From Micropterix aruncella (taxonomy: Eukaryota > Arthropoda > Insecta > Lepidoptera > Micropterigidae): 64,000 bases of DNA. Positions 41,081-51,815 of the stretch are shown piece after piece (the stretch's first letter is position 1; each line of letters opens with the position of its first letter). Location: the NCBI GenBank assembly GCA_944548615.1, contig OX155972.1, forward strand, positions 2,407,625 to 2,471,624, given 5' to 3'. The notes below the pieces were generated by a model that searched no databases, was not told the origin of the DNA, and saw only the letters and a list, made by a program, of their open reading frames with translations. Made by a program: the position numbers and the translations under genes.

Positions 41081-42148
41081 CTATTTCAAAGTGTGTAGCA
41101 TCGTAATATTTTTAATGTTGATTGCTGGAGTGTTGTTATTTTTCCGCATAAATATAAGGCCATTTCGGATCCAGACGAATTCCCATTTGTTATTTTTAGC
41201 CCATATTCTGGATGCGGCATGTATCGCCTTTCTTTCAGGAGATAGGTGTTCGCAGACATAAACTGGAGTGCTATGGTCTCCTAGGATTCCAAGGTGAGAA
41301 GTGTTTATTTTATTATTTCTATATTTCTTATTGTATTCTCGTACGGATGCAAGGATTTCGTCTCTCATCCTAATGCTATTCAAGGATACAACAATATTCC
41401 TAGGCCTGTTATTGCTTGTGTCCATGCGAGCTACTCGGTGACAGGCGGTTATTTGCTCAGTTTGAATAGGGACATTAATACTTTTACATAAATTTCGGAG
41501 CATATCCTGTATATTTTCGTTTCGGCGTTCTGGTATGGCTTGCAGTTCAATATTGCAGTTACGACTCTTTTGCTCGATCTGGGAGACTCGTGACTTCAGA
41601 TCTGTGACATCTGCACGAAGAGATAAATTTTCCTTCTCAAGGTCAGTAATTTTTGTGTTTTTCTCATTCATTTTCTTAGATATTTCATCATATTGATTTG
41701 ACAGGAATTCTAGTGATGTTTGCAGAGATTGTAGTGCCATCAAGCCTGACTTTACTTCACGTAACTCCCTATTTATTTGATTTCCTATAATGTCTTTGAG
41801 GTCAGAGATCATTTCGCTTCGAATTTCATTCCTCAGACATATTAGTTTTTCGTCGAGGTAGGTTTTTAATTGCTCAAAAAACGTCAAACCATCTTTTTCG
41901 GATAATACAGGTCCAGGTGATCTTTCAGTGGCCACTCCATTGCTAATATCCAAACCCGTATTTTTTGCAGTCCTTGGATCTAAAGAACTACATTGATCAC
42001 ATTGCCATTGTGCCATGTTTTTTTCTGTAAGTTTATTATATTTCATTTTCAACATATTGGCGCATTTTAAATGATAATGTTCTCGGCAGTGCACGCAGGA
42101 CAGTTTCTCTTTAGTTGTTATAGATTTCTCGCATTTTCCGCAATCCAT
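41081..42148 (-). CDS. LINE ORF1 protein: PHD finger, coiled coil, RNA-binding core (355 aa)
   Basis: This is an intact frame starting with ATG at 42148. The N-terminus is a C4HC3 PHD-type finger: C3, C6, C18, C21, H26, C29, C50, C53. Residues ~85-200 are heptad-like and charged (IRSEMISDLKDII, KNTKITDLEKENLSLRADV), predicting a coiled coil for trimerisation. Then RNCNIELQAIPERRNENIQD begins an RRM-like segment of the type in LINE ORF1 proteins, ending with a basic C-terminal domain (RKAIHAASRIWAKNNKWEF). The expected role is to coat LINE RNA in the ribonucleoprotein particle. It lies ~50 bases upstream of ORF2. Confidence 0.85.
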   Translation of the reverse strand: MDCGKCEKSITTKEKLSCVHCREHYHLKCANMLKMKYNKLTEKNMAQWQCDQCSSLDPRTAKNTGLDISNGVATERSPGPVLSEKDGLTFFEQLKTYLDEKLICLRNEIRSEMISDLKDIIGNQINRELREVKSGLMALQSLQTSLEFLSNQYDEISKKMNEKNTKITDLEKENLSLRADVTDLKSRVSQIEQKSRNCNIELQAIPERRNENIQDMLRNLCKSINVPIQTEQITACHRVARMDTSNNRPRNIVVSLNSIRMRDEILASVREYNKKYRNNKINTSHLGILGDHSTPVYVCEHLSPERKAIHAASRIWAKNNKWEFVWIRNGLIFMRKNNNTPAINIKNITMLHTLK

Positions 42149-42216
42149 GGTATTAAATATTTAAGAAATAAAAGATGAAATATATTGAAATGTCCAATAG
42201 TCCACTTATTTGTAAA

Positions 42217-42620
42217 GTTTATATTACATAGTGTAATTAATTTGTGAAATTAAGTCTAACCGAACACAAAAACGACTACTACGCAAATACTACCTGGCGT
42301 ATTATTATAAAACCTGCACCATTTTAAAGATAATTTAATTATCTATCTTTTTATCTACGATTTTTTTTGAATAATCCGTTTTTTTTGCTTTATCGAATAA
42401 AAAATTTGTGCGCGGCGCTCTATTGGAAGATGTTTAAATTATTCCGAATCATTTGCTTCCGCAGATGATTCGGAATAATTTCAACGTTTTCCGATAGAGC
42501 GCAGTTATCTGATATCAGAAAAAATAAAATAAATAAATAATTGTAATTGCATAAGTTGTTAAAAATGCTATGCAATAGCTTTACCGCGGCAGTCCCCGAG
42601 TGCCACACGTATTTTTTTTT
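42217..42620 (+). repeat. Family A repeat, copy 5, right part
   Basis: Colinear continuation from GTTTATATTACATAGTG to GTGCCACACGTATTTTTTTT, including the internal hairpin with tip CATTTGCTTCCGCAGATG. Confidence 0.85.
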
Positions 42621-43645
42621 TTATCTTATTTTTTGCCCTCTTTTCTTTACAATGATTTTCCTGTTAACAGCTGGTTTGATCTTAACTGTCTTAAAATCTT
42701 TGTTTTTCGCTGTCCTAATTTTAGTTTCCGTTTTTTTGTTTGTGTTCTATATTTTCTCTTCTTTATTCTTCTTCTGGATAATTTAATCTTAGACTATCCA
42801 TTTTGATACGCATACTTGCCTTTCTTATTTGCGAATTAAAAAAAACTATTCAACAATAAAACTTAATAGATAGTATAACTTTAACTCTAATGCATGCAAA
42901 GAAAAAAAGTTAACTGAAACCACAATCAGTAATAAAAATATTCAAAAGATATTTCTTAGCAATATAATTCCGACGCCCGTCAAAGTTTCGCCGCGAACGA
43001 TTTTTGCTTACACTGAGGCCTGCGGGCGAGGTATTTCTAATTATGTTAAAACGTTAACGCCACCAGCATCCCTAACATAGTGTTAATCCCTATATACGAA
43101 TGAGGCAACTATCCGGCTTTTACGGTACTAGCTACTTTGTGTAGTGCACGCTACTGTATTCTGCAAACCAGGCCATCGAAAACGCAGACGTCATCAAAGA
43201 AAACCACTCTTCGCTTCAGGCATTTCCAGGAATATTAGAAAAACAACTTTTCCTCAAATGTTACCCGAAATGCTTTCAACCTCACAAGGTAAGCCTTATT
43301 CCCAAATCTAGACTTAACTTGACCCCGGTCCATTCTGCTCGTTTATGAAATCAGCACCCACACTTTGTCAGGCATGCACCTTCGTTGCTTACTCTCAAAA
43401 AGTTGTTCAAGAAACATTTGATTTGTGGATTTATTGTGATGGGATTATTTTGATTTCATATGATATTAAAAAAAAATATTTTAAAAAACATGTCCTTATT
43501 AACCGATCGGAAGCCAGCCTTCGCACGCTAAAAAACTGCCCCGCAATTTTTGGTCGATTTTGTAAATAAATAATAACAATATCGTTTTCCATGAATTCCC
43601 TCTTGTTATGTAGTAGGTATGTATATTATATATTTATATAATATA
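42621..43645. other. Unassigned stretch
   Basis: T-rich to 42810, then mixed sequence. The frames at 42547-42806 and 43345-43569 show no motifs. No recognised repeat. Confidence 0.4.
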
Positions 43646-43868
43646 CTAGCTGCGCCCCGCGGTTTCACCCGCGTGGTGATGGAAAATTGTGATAATGATG
43701 ATAGAAAACTATATATCCTTATAAATTATAGCCTATGTGTTATTCTGATGTGTACGCTATATTATTGTAAAGTTTTATCAAAATCCATTCAGTAGTTTTT
43801 GCGTGAAAGAGTAACAAACATCCATACATACATTCTTACAAACTTTCGCGTTTATAATAGTAGTAGGA
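43646..43868 (-). mobile_element. Short non-autonomous Helitron (223 bp)
   Basis: On the minus strand it starts TCCTACTACTATTATAAACG after A and ends CCGCGGGGCGCAGCTAG before T. The 3' hairpin CGCGG/CCGCG lies about 8 bases before CTAG. It is a different family from the TCTATACTAATATT copies. Confidence 0.85.
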
Positions 43869-44377
43869 TATGGGGGCCGACCGAAACAGTTACGCTCGGA
43901 TCTGCCAAACGACGCAAATTTCCTATAGACACTGTCGGCGCCCGACGGGTTAAGCAAACAGGTATCAATTATCATTATCACTAACTGGTGTTGGCTATTA
44001 TAATAGCTTAATATGCAATCCAATTACTTCAATTTTTGCAAAGCATTTAGGTTAATAAATTCAATATTATTGAATTTCAATGGTTGTCAACCCCTTTAAC
44101 GTGCTATTCGGGTATAGAGTAGGGAGTGCCGTGGTAGTGTTGAAAAGAAAATAGATTTATGTATAAATCCGGCTCGACGAAATGCACTCGAGACGCGACA
44201 GACATTAATTGCACAGTTATTTTTGAAAAGCGTCGAATGTGCATTCCTATTTACATTTCGATCGAGGACTTCGTAACAAAGGGCTTCAAAAACAAGGCTG
44301 GAAAGAAAATCGCGAAGTGAGATCTTTTAAGAGACTTTCTACTTTTATCAAATACATATATCCTTATATATTATAAA
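43869..44377. other. Unassigned stretch
   Basis: It lies between two minus-strand Helitrons. No gene or repeat recognised. Confidence 0.4.
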
Positions 44378-45113
44378 CTAGCTGACCCGTGCCCAATTCG
44401 TTGGGCGGTAAAACTTTTTACTTGTGATGAAATTATGAGTGTGGTTCGGTTAGTACTGAGTGCTATGATTTATTTTCTGACTACCAAAAGAAGGGTTATA
44501 TTTTTACTACATATGTATGTTATATATTTGCATGCCAATTTGACTATATTACCGTTATTTGTGAGTGTCTTCTTGTCAGTGTCTTATTTGTGAGTGTCTT
44601 ATCTCTCTAACCATTTATGCAGTAAAAGTGAAATTATATGCAGTAAAAGGGAAAAGTCTTTTGTTTTAAATACTTGAGACAATAAATTTACTTATTTTGA
44701 TAAGAATTCATGATTGTTGATAATATGACCAATAAACATGACCTAACGATTTAAATATTTTTTAAAATATAAAATACTACTTTTTGTGACTTAAATATAA
44801 ATTTAGACATATGCTGTCGCTGACTTTTTTGTAGGCATTATCAAGCTCTACAACTTTTTCCTAGAACTTAATGATATATCTCTCATCGTTAAGGCAGCGT
44901 TAGTTAGAAACATTTTCGTTCGACCGCTTATTCTCCGACTTACTTTGCAAATCCGACTACCACTAAAAAAGTCTTTTCATTTTTCGGATTAATATATAGC
45001 CTATGACACTCACAAATAACGTGGCTTTATATTGGTCAAAGAATTTTCAAAATCGGTTCAGTAGATCCAGAGATTACTTCACAAACTATACCTCTTTATA
45101 ATATTAGTATAGA
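44378..45113 (-). mobile_element. Non-autonomous Helitron, copy 2
   Basis: Minus strand: TCTATACTAATATTATAAAG at 45113, ending GGGCACGGGTCAGCTAG at 44378 before T. The 3' hairpin GCCCA/TGGGC is conserved (AATTCG loop variant). Internally related to 7348-8180 and 50645-51347. No transposase. Confidence 0.85.
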
Positions 45114-45124
45114 AGTATAGATAA

Positions 45125-46490
45125 GATAAAAACGAATTGACCGCGTGAAGTTTATAACACCCGACATTTCGGCGATCCAACAACCGCCGTTAACTAGAGT
45201 AGAATGAAAGAGCTGTCAATCCGTTGCTACATGGGTAGGCCGCATACCGCTGCCGCCACTGCGTATATTATAACGGCGGTGGGGGGGGGGGGCGGGCTCA
45301 GCGCGCGCGAATTTCAAAAGTCTGTCATGCATTTTTTTTTATATTCCATTTTAAGTTACAAATGATAAGTTACATTTCGTCATATTTTATGTCTTTTTGC
45401 TCAAATTGTATGTGTTTTTTTAAAAATAAAACCAAACCTTCACCCGTACCTCGATCTCTTGCGCAAATCATTTTGTGAACCCCATTAATGACGTAGAGAT
45501 TAGCTATTTGTGGATCAGTCCAAGGCTCGCTAATTAAAATAATATCTAATTTGTGTATGTCGTTATGAAGGCACACCAGTAACTGGTCAAAGTTAGATTT
45601 ACTCCTCTGTAAGTTGAGGTGCAATACACATACATTGTTTTTTGTTGTATACAATACTGTATCTTGTCTTACGTCCTTTAGCTCGGCGATGGGCAGTGGA
45701 AACATTTTAAGAAGATTTTGGAACCAACGTCTTTATTTAAGTTCAGGGTTCTTCTTATTTCAATAGCTTCCCGGATCATGCAAGGGAAGTAAAATTGTGC
45801 TTCGGATAGGACAATGAGATTTTGAAACTGCAGCCAAGTGGTTACTTCCGTTAGTCAATTCAATATGTTCGCAGACCGCCTATTTCTCTCGCTGAAAGTT
45901 TTCGACAGCTTTGATGTGTTCTATCAGTCGAGTGGTTATAGGCCGTTTCGTTTGTCTAACGTAGGCTAAACCACAGCTGCATTCATCTTTGTACACCCGG
46001 GATTTGCAGGGTATTACATCCTTTATAGGACTCAAAGATCGAGCTATATTTTGCATCGGCTTGAAGATCGTTTTTATAACGATTTTGTTTAGCATCTTAC
46101 TTATTCGATCTGTCACGCCCTTGACGTAGAGGTAAAAATGCTCTTTATTTGCTCGGTTTCTGAGTTTGGTCTGTATTAAATCGTGTGCGTGTCTTGTGAT
46201 ATTTCCCGTAACCATTCCTCCTAAGGACATTGTTGACATACTCCATCTCCTGCTGAAAATGCTTAGCGTCACATAGATCGCGTGCTCGATTCACGAGCGA
46301 CGTTTGCACTGAACGTAGATGGTAGGGATGATGGTGTGAGCTTGCATGTAAATATCTCTCCGTATGTGTGGGCCGTATCTACTGTATGTCCGAGATTATT
46401 GTCACTTCTCATCGTCTTTTTAACATCCAAAAAAAGGCAGACAGCCGTCCTTCTCTACTTCATAAGTGAATTTGATTTTTGGGTGTATGG
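45125..46490 (-). pseudogene. Penelope-like element, copy 2 (RT thumb and GIY-YIG part), interrupted
   Basis: The minus strand from 46490 shows IKFTYEVEKDGCLPF, then after frame changes YLHASSHHH and the ANVARES region of a Penelope-type RT. The frame at 46272-45880 carries [27 protein letters not shown] and the GIY-YIG start SRVYKDECSCGLAYVRQTKR (VY...YVR, so the second motif Gly is lost). The rest of the nuclease (45860-45700) is frameshifted. The 3' terminal word AAAACGAATTGACCGCGTGAA (45127) matches copy 1, but about 480 bp not present in copy 1 lie between it and the coding end, including a LINE EN fragment. Confidence 0.8.
45370..45650 (-). pseudogene. LINE APE-endonuclease N-terminal fragment
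   Basis: The minus strand reads NNVCVLHLNLQRSKSNFDQL, HKLDIILISEPWTDPQIA and GEGLVLFLKK. LNLQRS (Asn motif) and LISEPW (Glu motif) are the start of an APE-type EN of a LINE ORF2. It is joined directly to the Penelope tail word KDVRQDTVLYTT at about 45655, making a chimeric frame. It ends abruptly at 45370, so only about 90 residues remain. Confidence 0.75.
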
Positions 46491-46750
46491 AGTTTAAGTT
46501 AGGTGTCAAAAAGTTAAATTATGTAGGTATAAAAATTATTTTACTAATAGGTACAGTTAAAATTTAACGGGAAAATAAACAACAGTAAATATTAACTCGG
46601 AATAACATTTTGTTAACCAATAACTTTAAAAAATCAAAATACTTTAAACATAGTCAATAATTAAAATCATAATATAACAAAAAATAATAAAAACGGACTA
46701 GATAAATAAAAAATGAGGTGTTCTTAAAATCAAAGTAGATAATCTGGGTG

Positions 46751-47738
46751 CAGGCGCGGATCCACGGGGGGGGGGGAAATTAGGGAAATTTCCCCCCCCC
46801 CCCAAAATCGACGTAGAAGAAAAAGACAGTGTGTCCGAAATATTTGAAATAAATGAAATATTTGAAAACGCAAAGCAAATGGCAGAAAAGTTAGACATTG
46901 ACGTTAAAAGACCGAGGACGTGCGCGAGACAAACGAGACGGGAAAATTATGCACTAGAAGATTGTCAGGACTACTACAGGGTATCTACGTTCATACCGTT
47001 AATTGAAACAGTGACCGAGGATTTAAAAGTGCGTTTTTCCCAAGAGGTACTAGATTCCTTTAATTTGACATTACTGATTCCGGATAAAGTTATACTACAA
47101 ACTTTTAATCAAACTAAAGAACTGATCAAATCTCTTATCTCAAGATTTGGAAACTTGCTCGAAGGTAACAAAGAGATACAAGTTTTAAAACTGAAAGCAG
47201 AAGTTCAACACTGGCAGTAACTATGGTCTACAAAAAAACATCCGGTGACGGTCTACCACTACCAGCTTCATCATTTGATGCACTTAAATCCTGCGATGAA
47301 GACGTATACCCAATAACACACAAACTACTTCAGATTTTCTGCACACTACCTGTAACGAATGCTAGTGCTGAACGATCGTTCTCATCTTTACGTTGCATCA
47401 AAACTTGGCTTAGAACTACCATACTAGAAAAAAGATTATGTGGCTTGGCGTTACTCCACATCCACTATGACATTGATATAAAACCAGAAGAAGCAGTGGA
47501 ACGCTTTTCAAAAATAGGGCAACACAGAATTTTGATATAAAATTGTGTGGTCACATTTTTATTTAGATTTATATAATTTTGAAATTTTGACATTAGGCGA
47601 AACTCTCTTTATGTCTTTATTCTGTCTTAGTATGTCTTTATCTCTTTATTTCTTTTTATGTAATAAATGAGTATTTTACACACCAAAGTCTAATAATGTC
47701 CCCCCCCCCCCCAAAACGGCTCTCTGGATCCGCCACTG
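46751..47738 (+). mobile_element. hAT element (ZMYM1-like), deletion derivative, 988 bp
   Basis: It is flanked by the exact 8-bp duplication TCTGGGTG (46743-46750 and 47739-47746). Termini are CAGGCGCGGATCCA and TGGATCCGCCACTG (inverted, a few mismatches). Next to the left TIR, a run of 11 G, AAATT, loop and AAATTT plus 12 C make a perfect hairpin (46766-46803); the right TIR is preceded by a C-run (47700-47713). Only the 3' part of the transposase gene remains. Confidence 0.9.
46801..47540 (+). pseudogene. hAT transposase C-terminal region, frameshifted
   Basis: Frame one (to stop 47218-47220) reads CQDYYRVSTFIPLIETV and RFSQEVLDSFNLTLLI. Frame two (47223-47540) reads ITHKLLQIFCTLPVTNASAE then RSFSSLRCIKTWLRTTILEK, GLALLHIHYDIDI, which is the hATC dimerisation domain of ZMYM1-like or repressor-like hAT transposases. 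One frameshift at about 47215-47222 breaks it. The N-terminal zinc finger and DDE core are absent. Confidence 0.85.
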
Positions 47739-47746
47739 TCTGGGTG

Positions 47747-48170
47747 GGTCTATATAAATAAAAATGAATCGCCGTGCGTTAGTCTCGCAAAATCTCGGAA
47801 ATGACTCAACCGATTTGCCTTGATTCAGGGTGGGTTTATAAAAAGTAATATTTAGGAAAAACTCAAAGAAACAACTGAAAATTGAAAAAATCGAAATTGG
47901 TAATTTTGGGAAATAGGCCACATTCAATAGTGGCGTTTGCGGCGAAACTTTTTATTTATTTATTTAACAGGGAAAACATACAGCGCTACAAAAATATTAC
48001 AATTACATTAAATGCAATATTTCTGGCCGATGACATGCTTTCAACAATAGTTTTAGTTAGTTAAGCCTCCAATACGCACAGTGCATACTGTGGGGGTTGG
48101 GAGGGAAAAAGGAAAGGAAACGGAAGGAATGGGTGCCAATAGATTTTAAGTATTAATGTATTAACTATTG
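47747..48170. repeat. Dispersed repeat words followed by a minus-strand LINE 3' end
   Basis: 47750-47940 (ATAAAAATGAATCGCCGTGC, TGACTCAACCGATTTGCC) is a common-type insect dispersed repeat. 47945-48170 begins (TTTA)n and ACAGGGAAAACATACAGCGC and looks like a LINE 3' UTR. Confidence 0.45.
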
Positions 48171-49364
48171 TGACAGCTGCGCCATCCATAACTGTTATTC
48201 ATCCGTGCGGTTGTGTGAAATGGTCATTAAATTATAAGTATTACTTTCCTGTAACCCTTTCTATTTGAGCTATTAAGGAAAATATTGTGAACGCACTTCT
48301 GTGTGTCTGTGTGTATTCTCCGACGATAGCACCGAAAGGCTTCATCCGATTGAGCTGAAATTTGGCATGCAGGCATCATTTGGTCATGGCCTGAGCTGAA
48401 AAGATTGTGGTTGAAATCCGTCTACCCAGGTCATCTAGTTTGATATAAAAATCGAAATAAATTATGTAAAATAAATACAGAATATCAAACAAATAACTAA
48501 AAATATTAACACTAAAACAATGAAGAAGTTAACGTCATTTGCCTTTAAAATTACGATGAAATTATTTTCCTTTTCACAACCATGTTTTTTTGTTCAGTCT
48601 GCAACGAGTCTCAAATTCTCTCACCTCATCACCTCTTCACCAATCTCTTCATCTCATAACCTTTTATGGAATAAAATGCGTTTTCTGATAAGAATTTCTT
48701 TAAGGCATCACTGAACTGATTATTCGTTTCTTACCTTTTAACCCTTTAGGCAACATATACCTTTTAATACTTGATGCTAGAATATTCCGGTCTTTGCATA
48801 TATGTATGTACTACTTTTCGTGAAAGGTAAACTTCCGAGTACCAGTTAATAGAATTAGGTGTATAACTCACATACGGACAAATTCTTTCACTAATCCTTT
48901 TTCCTAATAATAAATACAAAACGCACAAAGGGAGGAGGGCCATTAGAGGTGCTTAAAAAGTCCTTAACGACTCATAAATATTACCTTATGGCCCTGAGGG
49001 AGCGGCTTGCTTTGATCATAAAGACCAAAAAACCCTCGTCAGTCCTTTTGAATTTTAATGACGGTGTACAAAAAATACGTTTAAAATGTGTACGGTTTAA
49101 AATTGTCGGTATTGTATCGCATGATGCAAGATCGAATGAAACGATAGAAATACCAATAGTGGTCACTAGATAATATATAGACTCCTGAGTTTTAAAAGTC
49201 ACAACGTTACAACGTTTTTGTCTCTTCAAGTTTGTAAGTTTGTCTGTTTGTTTGTTTGTAAGTTTGTATGTAGTTTGTATGTAGGGGGTAGTCTCCGAAA
49301 CTACTCATTCTATTTATAGAGAGTTCGATTATCGTGCTATAGGCCATATTTTATTGTGATAAAT
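48171..49364. other. Unassigned, with dispersed repeat words
   Basis: 48270-48440 (CTCCGACGATAGCACCGAAA, TCATCCGATTGAGCTGAAAT) is repeat-like. 48920-49173 has an open plus-strand frame (GGGPLEVLKKSLTTHKYYLM...IVVTR, stop TAA) of about 80 codons with no family I know. 49230-49320 (TGTTTGTTTGTAAGTTTG, GGGGGTAGTCTCCGAAAC) is again repeat-like. Confidence 0.35.
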
Positions 49365-49500
49365 ATTTATTTATTTATTTATTTTTATTGGAAGTATCAA
49401 ATTAACCATTTACAATAAGTATAATATTAAAACAAATGGCAAAAACTTTCCTCTTTCATTCACTGGCTAGTGCTGCCCAACTGGGATATACCCGTTCCAG
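49365..49500 (-). repeat. LINE 3' end-like sequence
   Basis: (ATTT)n followed by TTATTGGAAGTATCAAATTA and CCATTTACAATAAG. No coding remnant. Confidence 0.4.
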
Positions 49501-49521
49501 GGCAAGCAATTTATATTTTTG

Positions 49522-50320
49522 ACGTGACAACGTCTTATAAATCGATGGAGCCTGCTGCACGCACGAAAAAACATGACTCATGCGGCGTTACCTCGTTCTG
49601 AGGCGTTCCATTTATTATATTTATTATTCAATATAAATGCTGCCATCTACCGGTTGCGACAAGCATTATTTACTAACCTCAGTCTAAAATAGTACGAATG
49701 ATAATCACTAGATTGCGTATGATATGTGCGAATGATAATTGCTAGATTGCGATCACTGCCATCTACCGGTTGCGACAAGCATTATTTACTAACCTCAGTC
49801 TAAAATAGTACGAATGATAATCACTAGATTGATTTATAAACTTGACATAATTTTATATGTATTCTTGATATACGGAATGTTATTACTGAACGGACAATTT
49901 TCTTGTGGGTACAACAAAGTGCAACAATTAAGCAACTTTTATAAAAAAAAAACTACATTACGATGGCTGTCATCTAGCGGTTGGTAAAATGTCGCTGATA
50001 TTGTTTATTACCTACCGCTAGAAGGCGCAGCGTGCTCAAACGCTTCTCAAACCGTTATTTAACAGTTTGAGATTTCAAACTTTCAAATTAAAAAAAAAAC
50101 AATAAACAATTATACAATTATACTGCTATACAATAATACATTTACATGTTGTAGTCAAATCGGTGAGTATAAAAGCATATATTTTTGGGTGTTTGTAATA
50201 AACAATATCAGAATATTAAATGAAACTGCTTCAAATGCAACCATTCCATCAGTATTTTCTTATGACGTTGTCACGTTCAACTATCGTCAGTAAACCCGCT
50301 GTTACAGACAACTGTTTTTT
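49522..50320 (+). mobile_element. Large MITE E, copy 1
   Basis: ACGTGACAACGTCTTATAAA at 49522 and TTATGACGTTGTCACGT ending 50276 are inverted. Homology with the inverted copy at 55693-56370 continues past that to about 50320 (TCGTCAGTAAACC, ACAGACAAC). Internally it contains GCCATCTACCGGTTGCGACA, CTAGCGGTTGG/CTACCGCTAGAAGG and GAGCACGCTGCG-type motifs. No coding region. The superfamily is not assigned. Confidence 0.75.
49641..49834. repeat. 116-bp tandem duplication inside MITE E copy 1
   Basis: TGCCATCTACCGGTTGCGAC...ATAATCACTAGATTG occurs at 49641 and again at 49757. The second MITE copy (55.7-56.4 kb) has it once. Confidence 0.9.
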
Positions 50321-50644
50321 TAAAAATTATGCTTGCGAAAGTAAACTTGGAAAATCAGGAAAAGCACTCGAGTTTACACGACCATAAACAATATAATAAT
50401 ACCCAAGTGGGGCCATGTGAGCTACCAAAATTTTTTTAAATTTGAAAACTCAGAGAGGTTGCATTATGGAATTACATAATAAGAAATGCATGCTCTCTAT
50501 AATTTGGTGGAATTTGACAAGGATTAACTCTAATACTACATATGTAAGCGCTAACATGCTGAATCAGCATGTTTACACGAAAGGTGCAAGTGACAAGTAC
50601 TTGTCATTGGCTACTAAGAATAGAATAGAATAGAATTATCTTTA
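50321..50644. other. Unassigned stretch
   Basis: It contains a 21-bp palindrome AACATGCTGAATCAGCATGTT (about 50551) and an (ATAGA)n tail at 50619-50640 next to the Helitron. Confidence 0.45.
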
Positions 50645-51347
50645 TCTATACTAATATTATAGAGAGGTAAAGTTTGTGACGTTGTAGGAAGTAATCTCTG
50701 GATCTATTTTGAAAATTCTTTTACTAATATAAAGCCACGTTATTTGTGAGTGTCATAGGCTATATATTAATCCGAAAAATGAAAAGGCTTTTCCGTGGTA
50801 GTCGAATTTCCAAAGTAAGTCGGAAAAAAGGTCGAACGAAAAGGTTTCTAACTAACGCTGCCTTAACGATGAGAGATATATGATTAAGTTCTAGGGAAAA
50901 GTTGTAGAGCTTGATAATGCCTACAAACTAGTCAGCAACAGCATATGTCTAACTTTTATATTTAAGCCACAAAAGTATTTTTTCAAATTAAAAAAATAAT
51001 TTTAATCGTTAAGTCATGTTTATTGGTCATATTATCAACAATTATGAATTATTATCAAAATAAGTAAATTTATCGTCTTAAGTGTTTAAAACAAAAGACT
51101 TTTTCCTTTTACTGCATATAATTTCACTTTTACTGCATAAATGGTTAAAGCGATAAGACACTCACAAATAACGGTAATATAGTCAAATTGGAATGCAAAT
51201 ACATACGTACATATGCAGTAAAAATATAAGACTTCTTTTGGCAGTCAGGAAATAAATCATAGCACTCAGTACTAACCAAACCACACTCATAATTTGATCA
51301 CAAGTAAAAAGTTTTACCGCCCAACGAAGTGGGCACGGGTCAGCTAG
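50645..51347 (+). mobile_element. Non-autonomous Helitron, copy 3
   Basis: A|TCTATACTAATATTATAGAG at 50645, ending GGGCACGGGTCAGCTAG|T at 51347, with the GCCCA/TGGGC hairpin before the end. Colinear with copies 1 and 2. No transposase. Confidence 0.88.
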
Positions 51348-51512
51348 TTTTATATAATTTATCATACAATTTTGTGGCTCGTCAAGTTCGAGCAGTGTTG
51401 TTTACATATGTGTCTTGGGGTAAGATCTAATGTAATAATATATTGGGCTCAGTCCATATGAGAACTGGCTCATGCTTACGCTATATGTCTTATTTCTATT
51501 ATATTTCTAAGG

Positions 51513-51815
51513 CTAAAGGATAGGGATGCGAGGAGGGACCGTTCGCTTGGAGAGCGAACCTCTTTCTTTTTTACAAATATAATCAATTTCGCCCGTACGC
51601 AGGCCGGGCAACATAGTATTGTGATGGTTCGGCTTATTGTATCTATCCCCAGGAAGAGTAAGTCCTGGGATTTCTTGGTCTTTCAATTTGCGAAGCATGT
51701 CTTCATGAAGGCCTCTGGCACATATGTACCAGGGATCCTCATCGAGCATGTCCCAAATTACTTCAGAGCTTGTATTTCGTGGAAACCCGTGTAAGCCTAC
51801 CCTTTCACACGCTCA
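51513..51815 (-). CDS. Unrecognised ORF fragment (~100 codons)
   Basis: The minus strand is open from about 51815 (ACERVGLHGFPRNTSSEVIW) through MLDEDPWYICARGLHEDM, RKLKDQEIPGLTLPGDRYNK and IDYICKKERG to a stop at 51513. Codon use looks protein-like and the composition is less AT-biased than its flanks, but I do not recognise a family and see no start or splice signals that settle it. It could be a fragment of a mobile-element polyprotein or an old exon. It sits about 50 bases from the piggyBac insertion site. Confidence 0.35.

Larger units (their letters stand above)
37681..42216 (-). mobile_element. Nearly full-length jockey-type LINE (4.5 kb)
   Basis: It is inserted in family A copy 5 with the target duplication GTTTA (37676-37680 and 42217-42221). 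The element reads on the minus strand: short 5' UTR, ORF1 (42148-41081), ORF2 (about 41030-38177), a 3' UTR with a 125-bp tandem duplication, and a tail of ATTT/AAAT repeats. ORF1 is intact; ORF2 has two in-frame stops and one frameshift. It shares RT motifs with the truncated element at 930-2196. The ORF1 PHD finger plus APE-type EN and RT place it in the jockey/CR1 group. Confidence 0.9.

Noticed and set aside
48920..49173. Plus-strand frame of about 80 codons ending IVVTR
   Set aside because: Reads smoothly but has no start codon in good context and no family match I can support.
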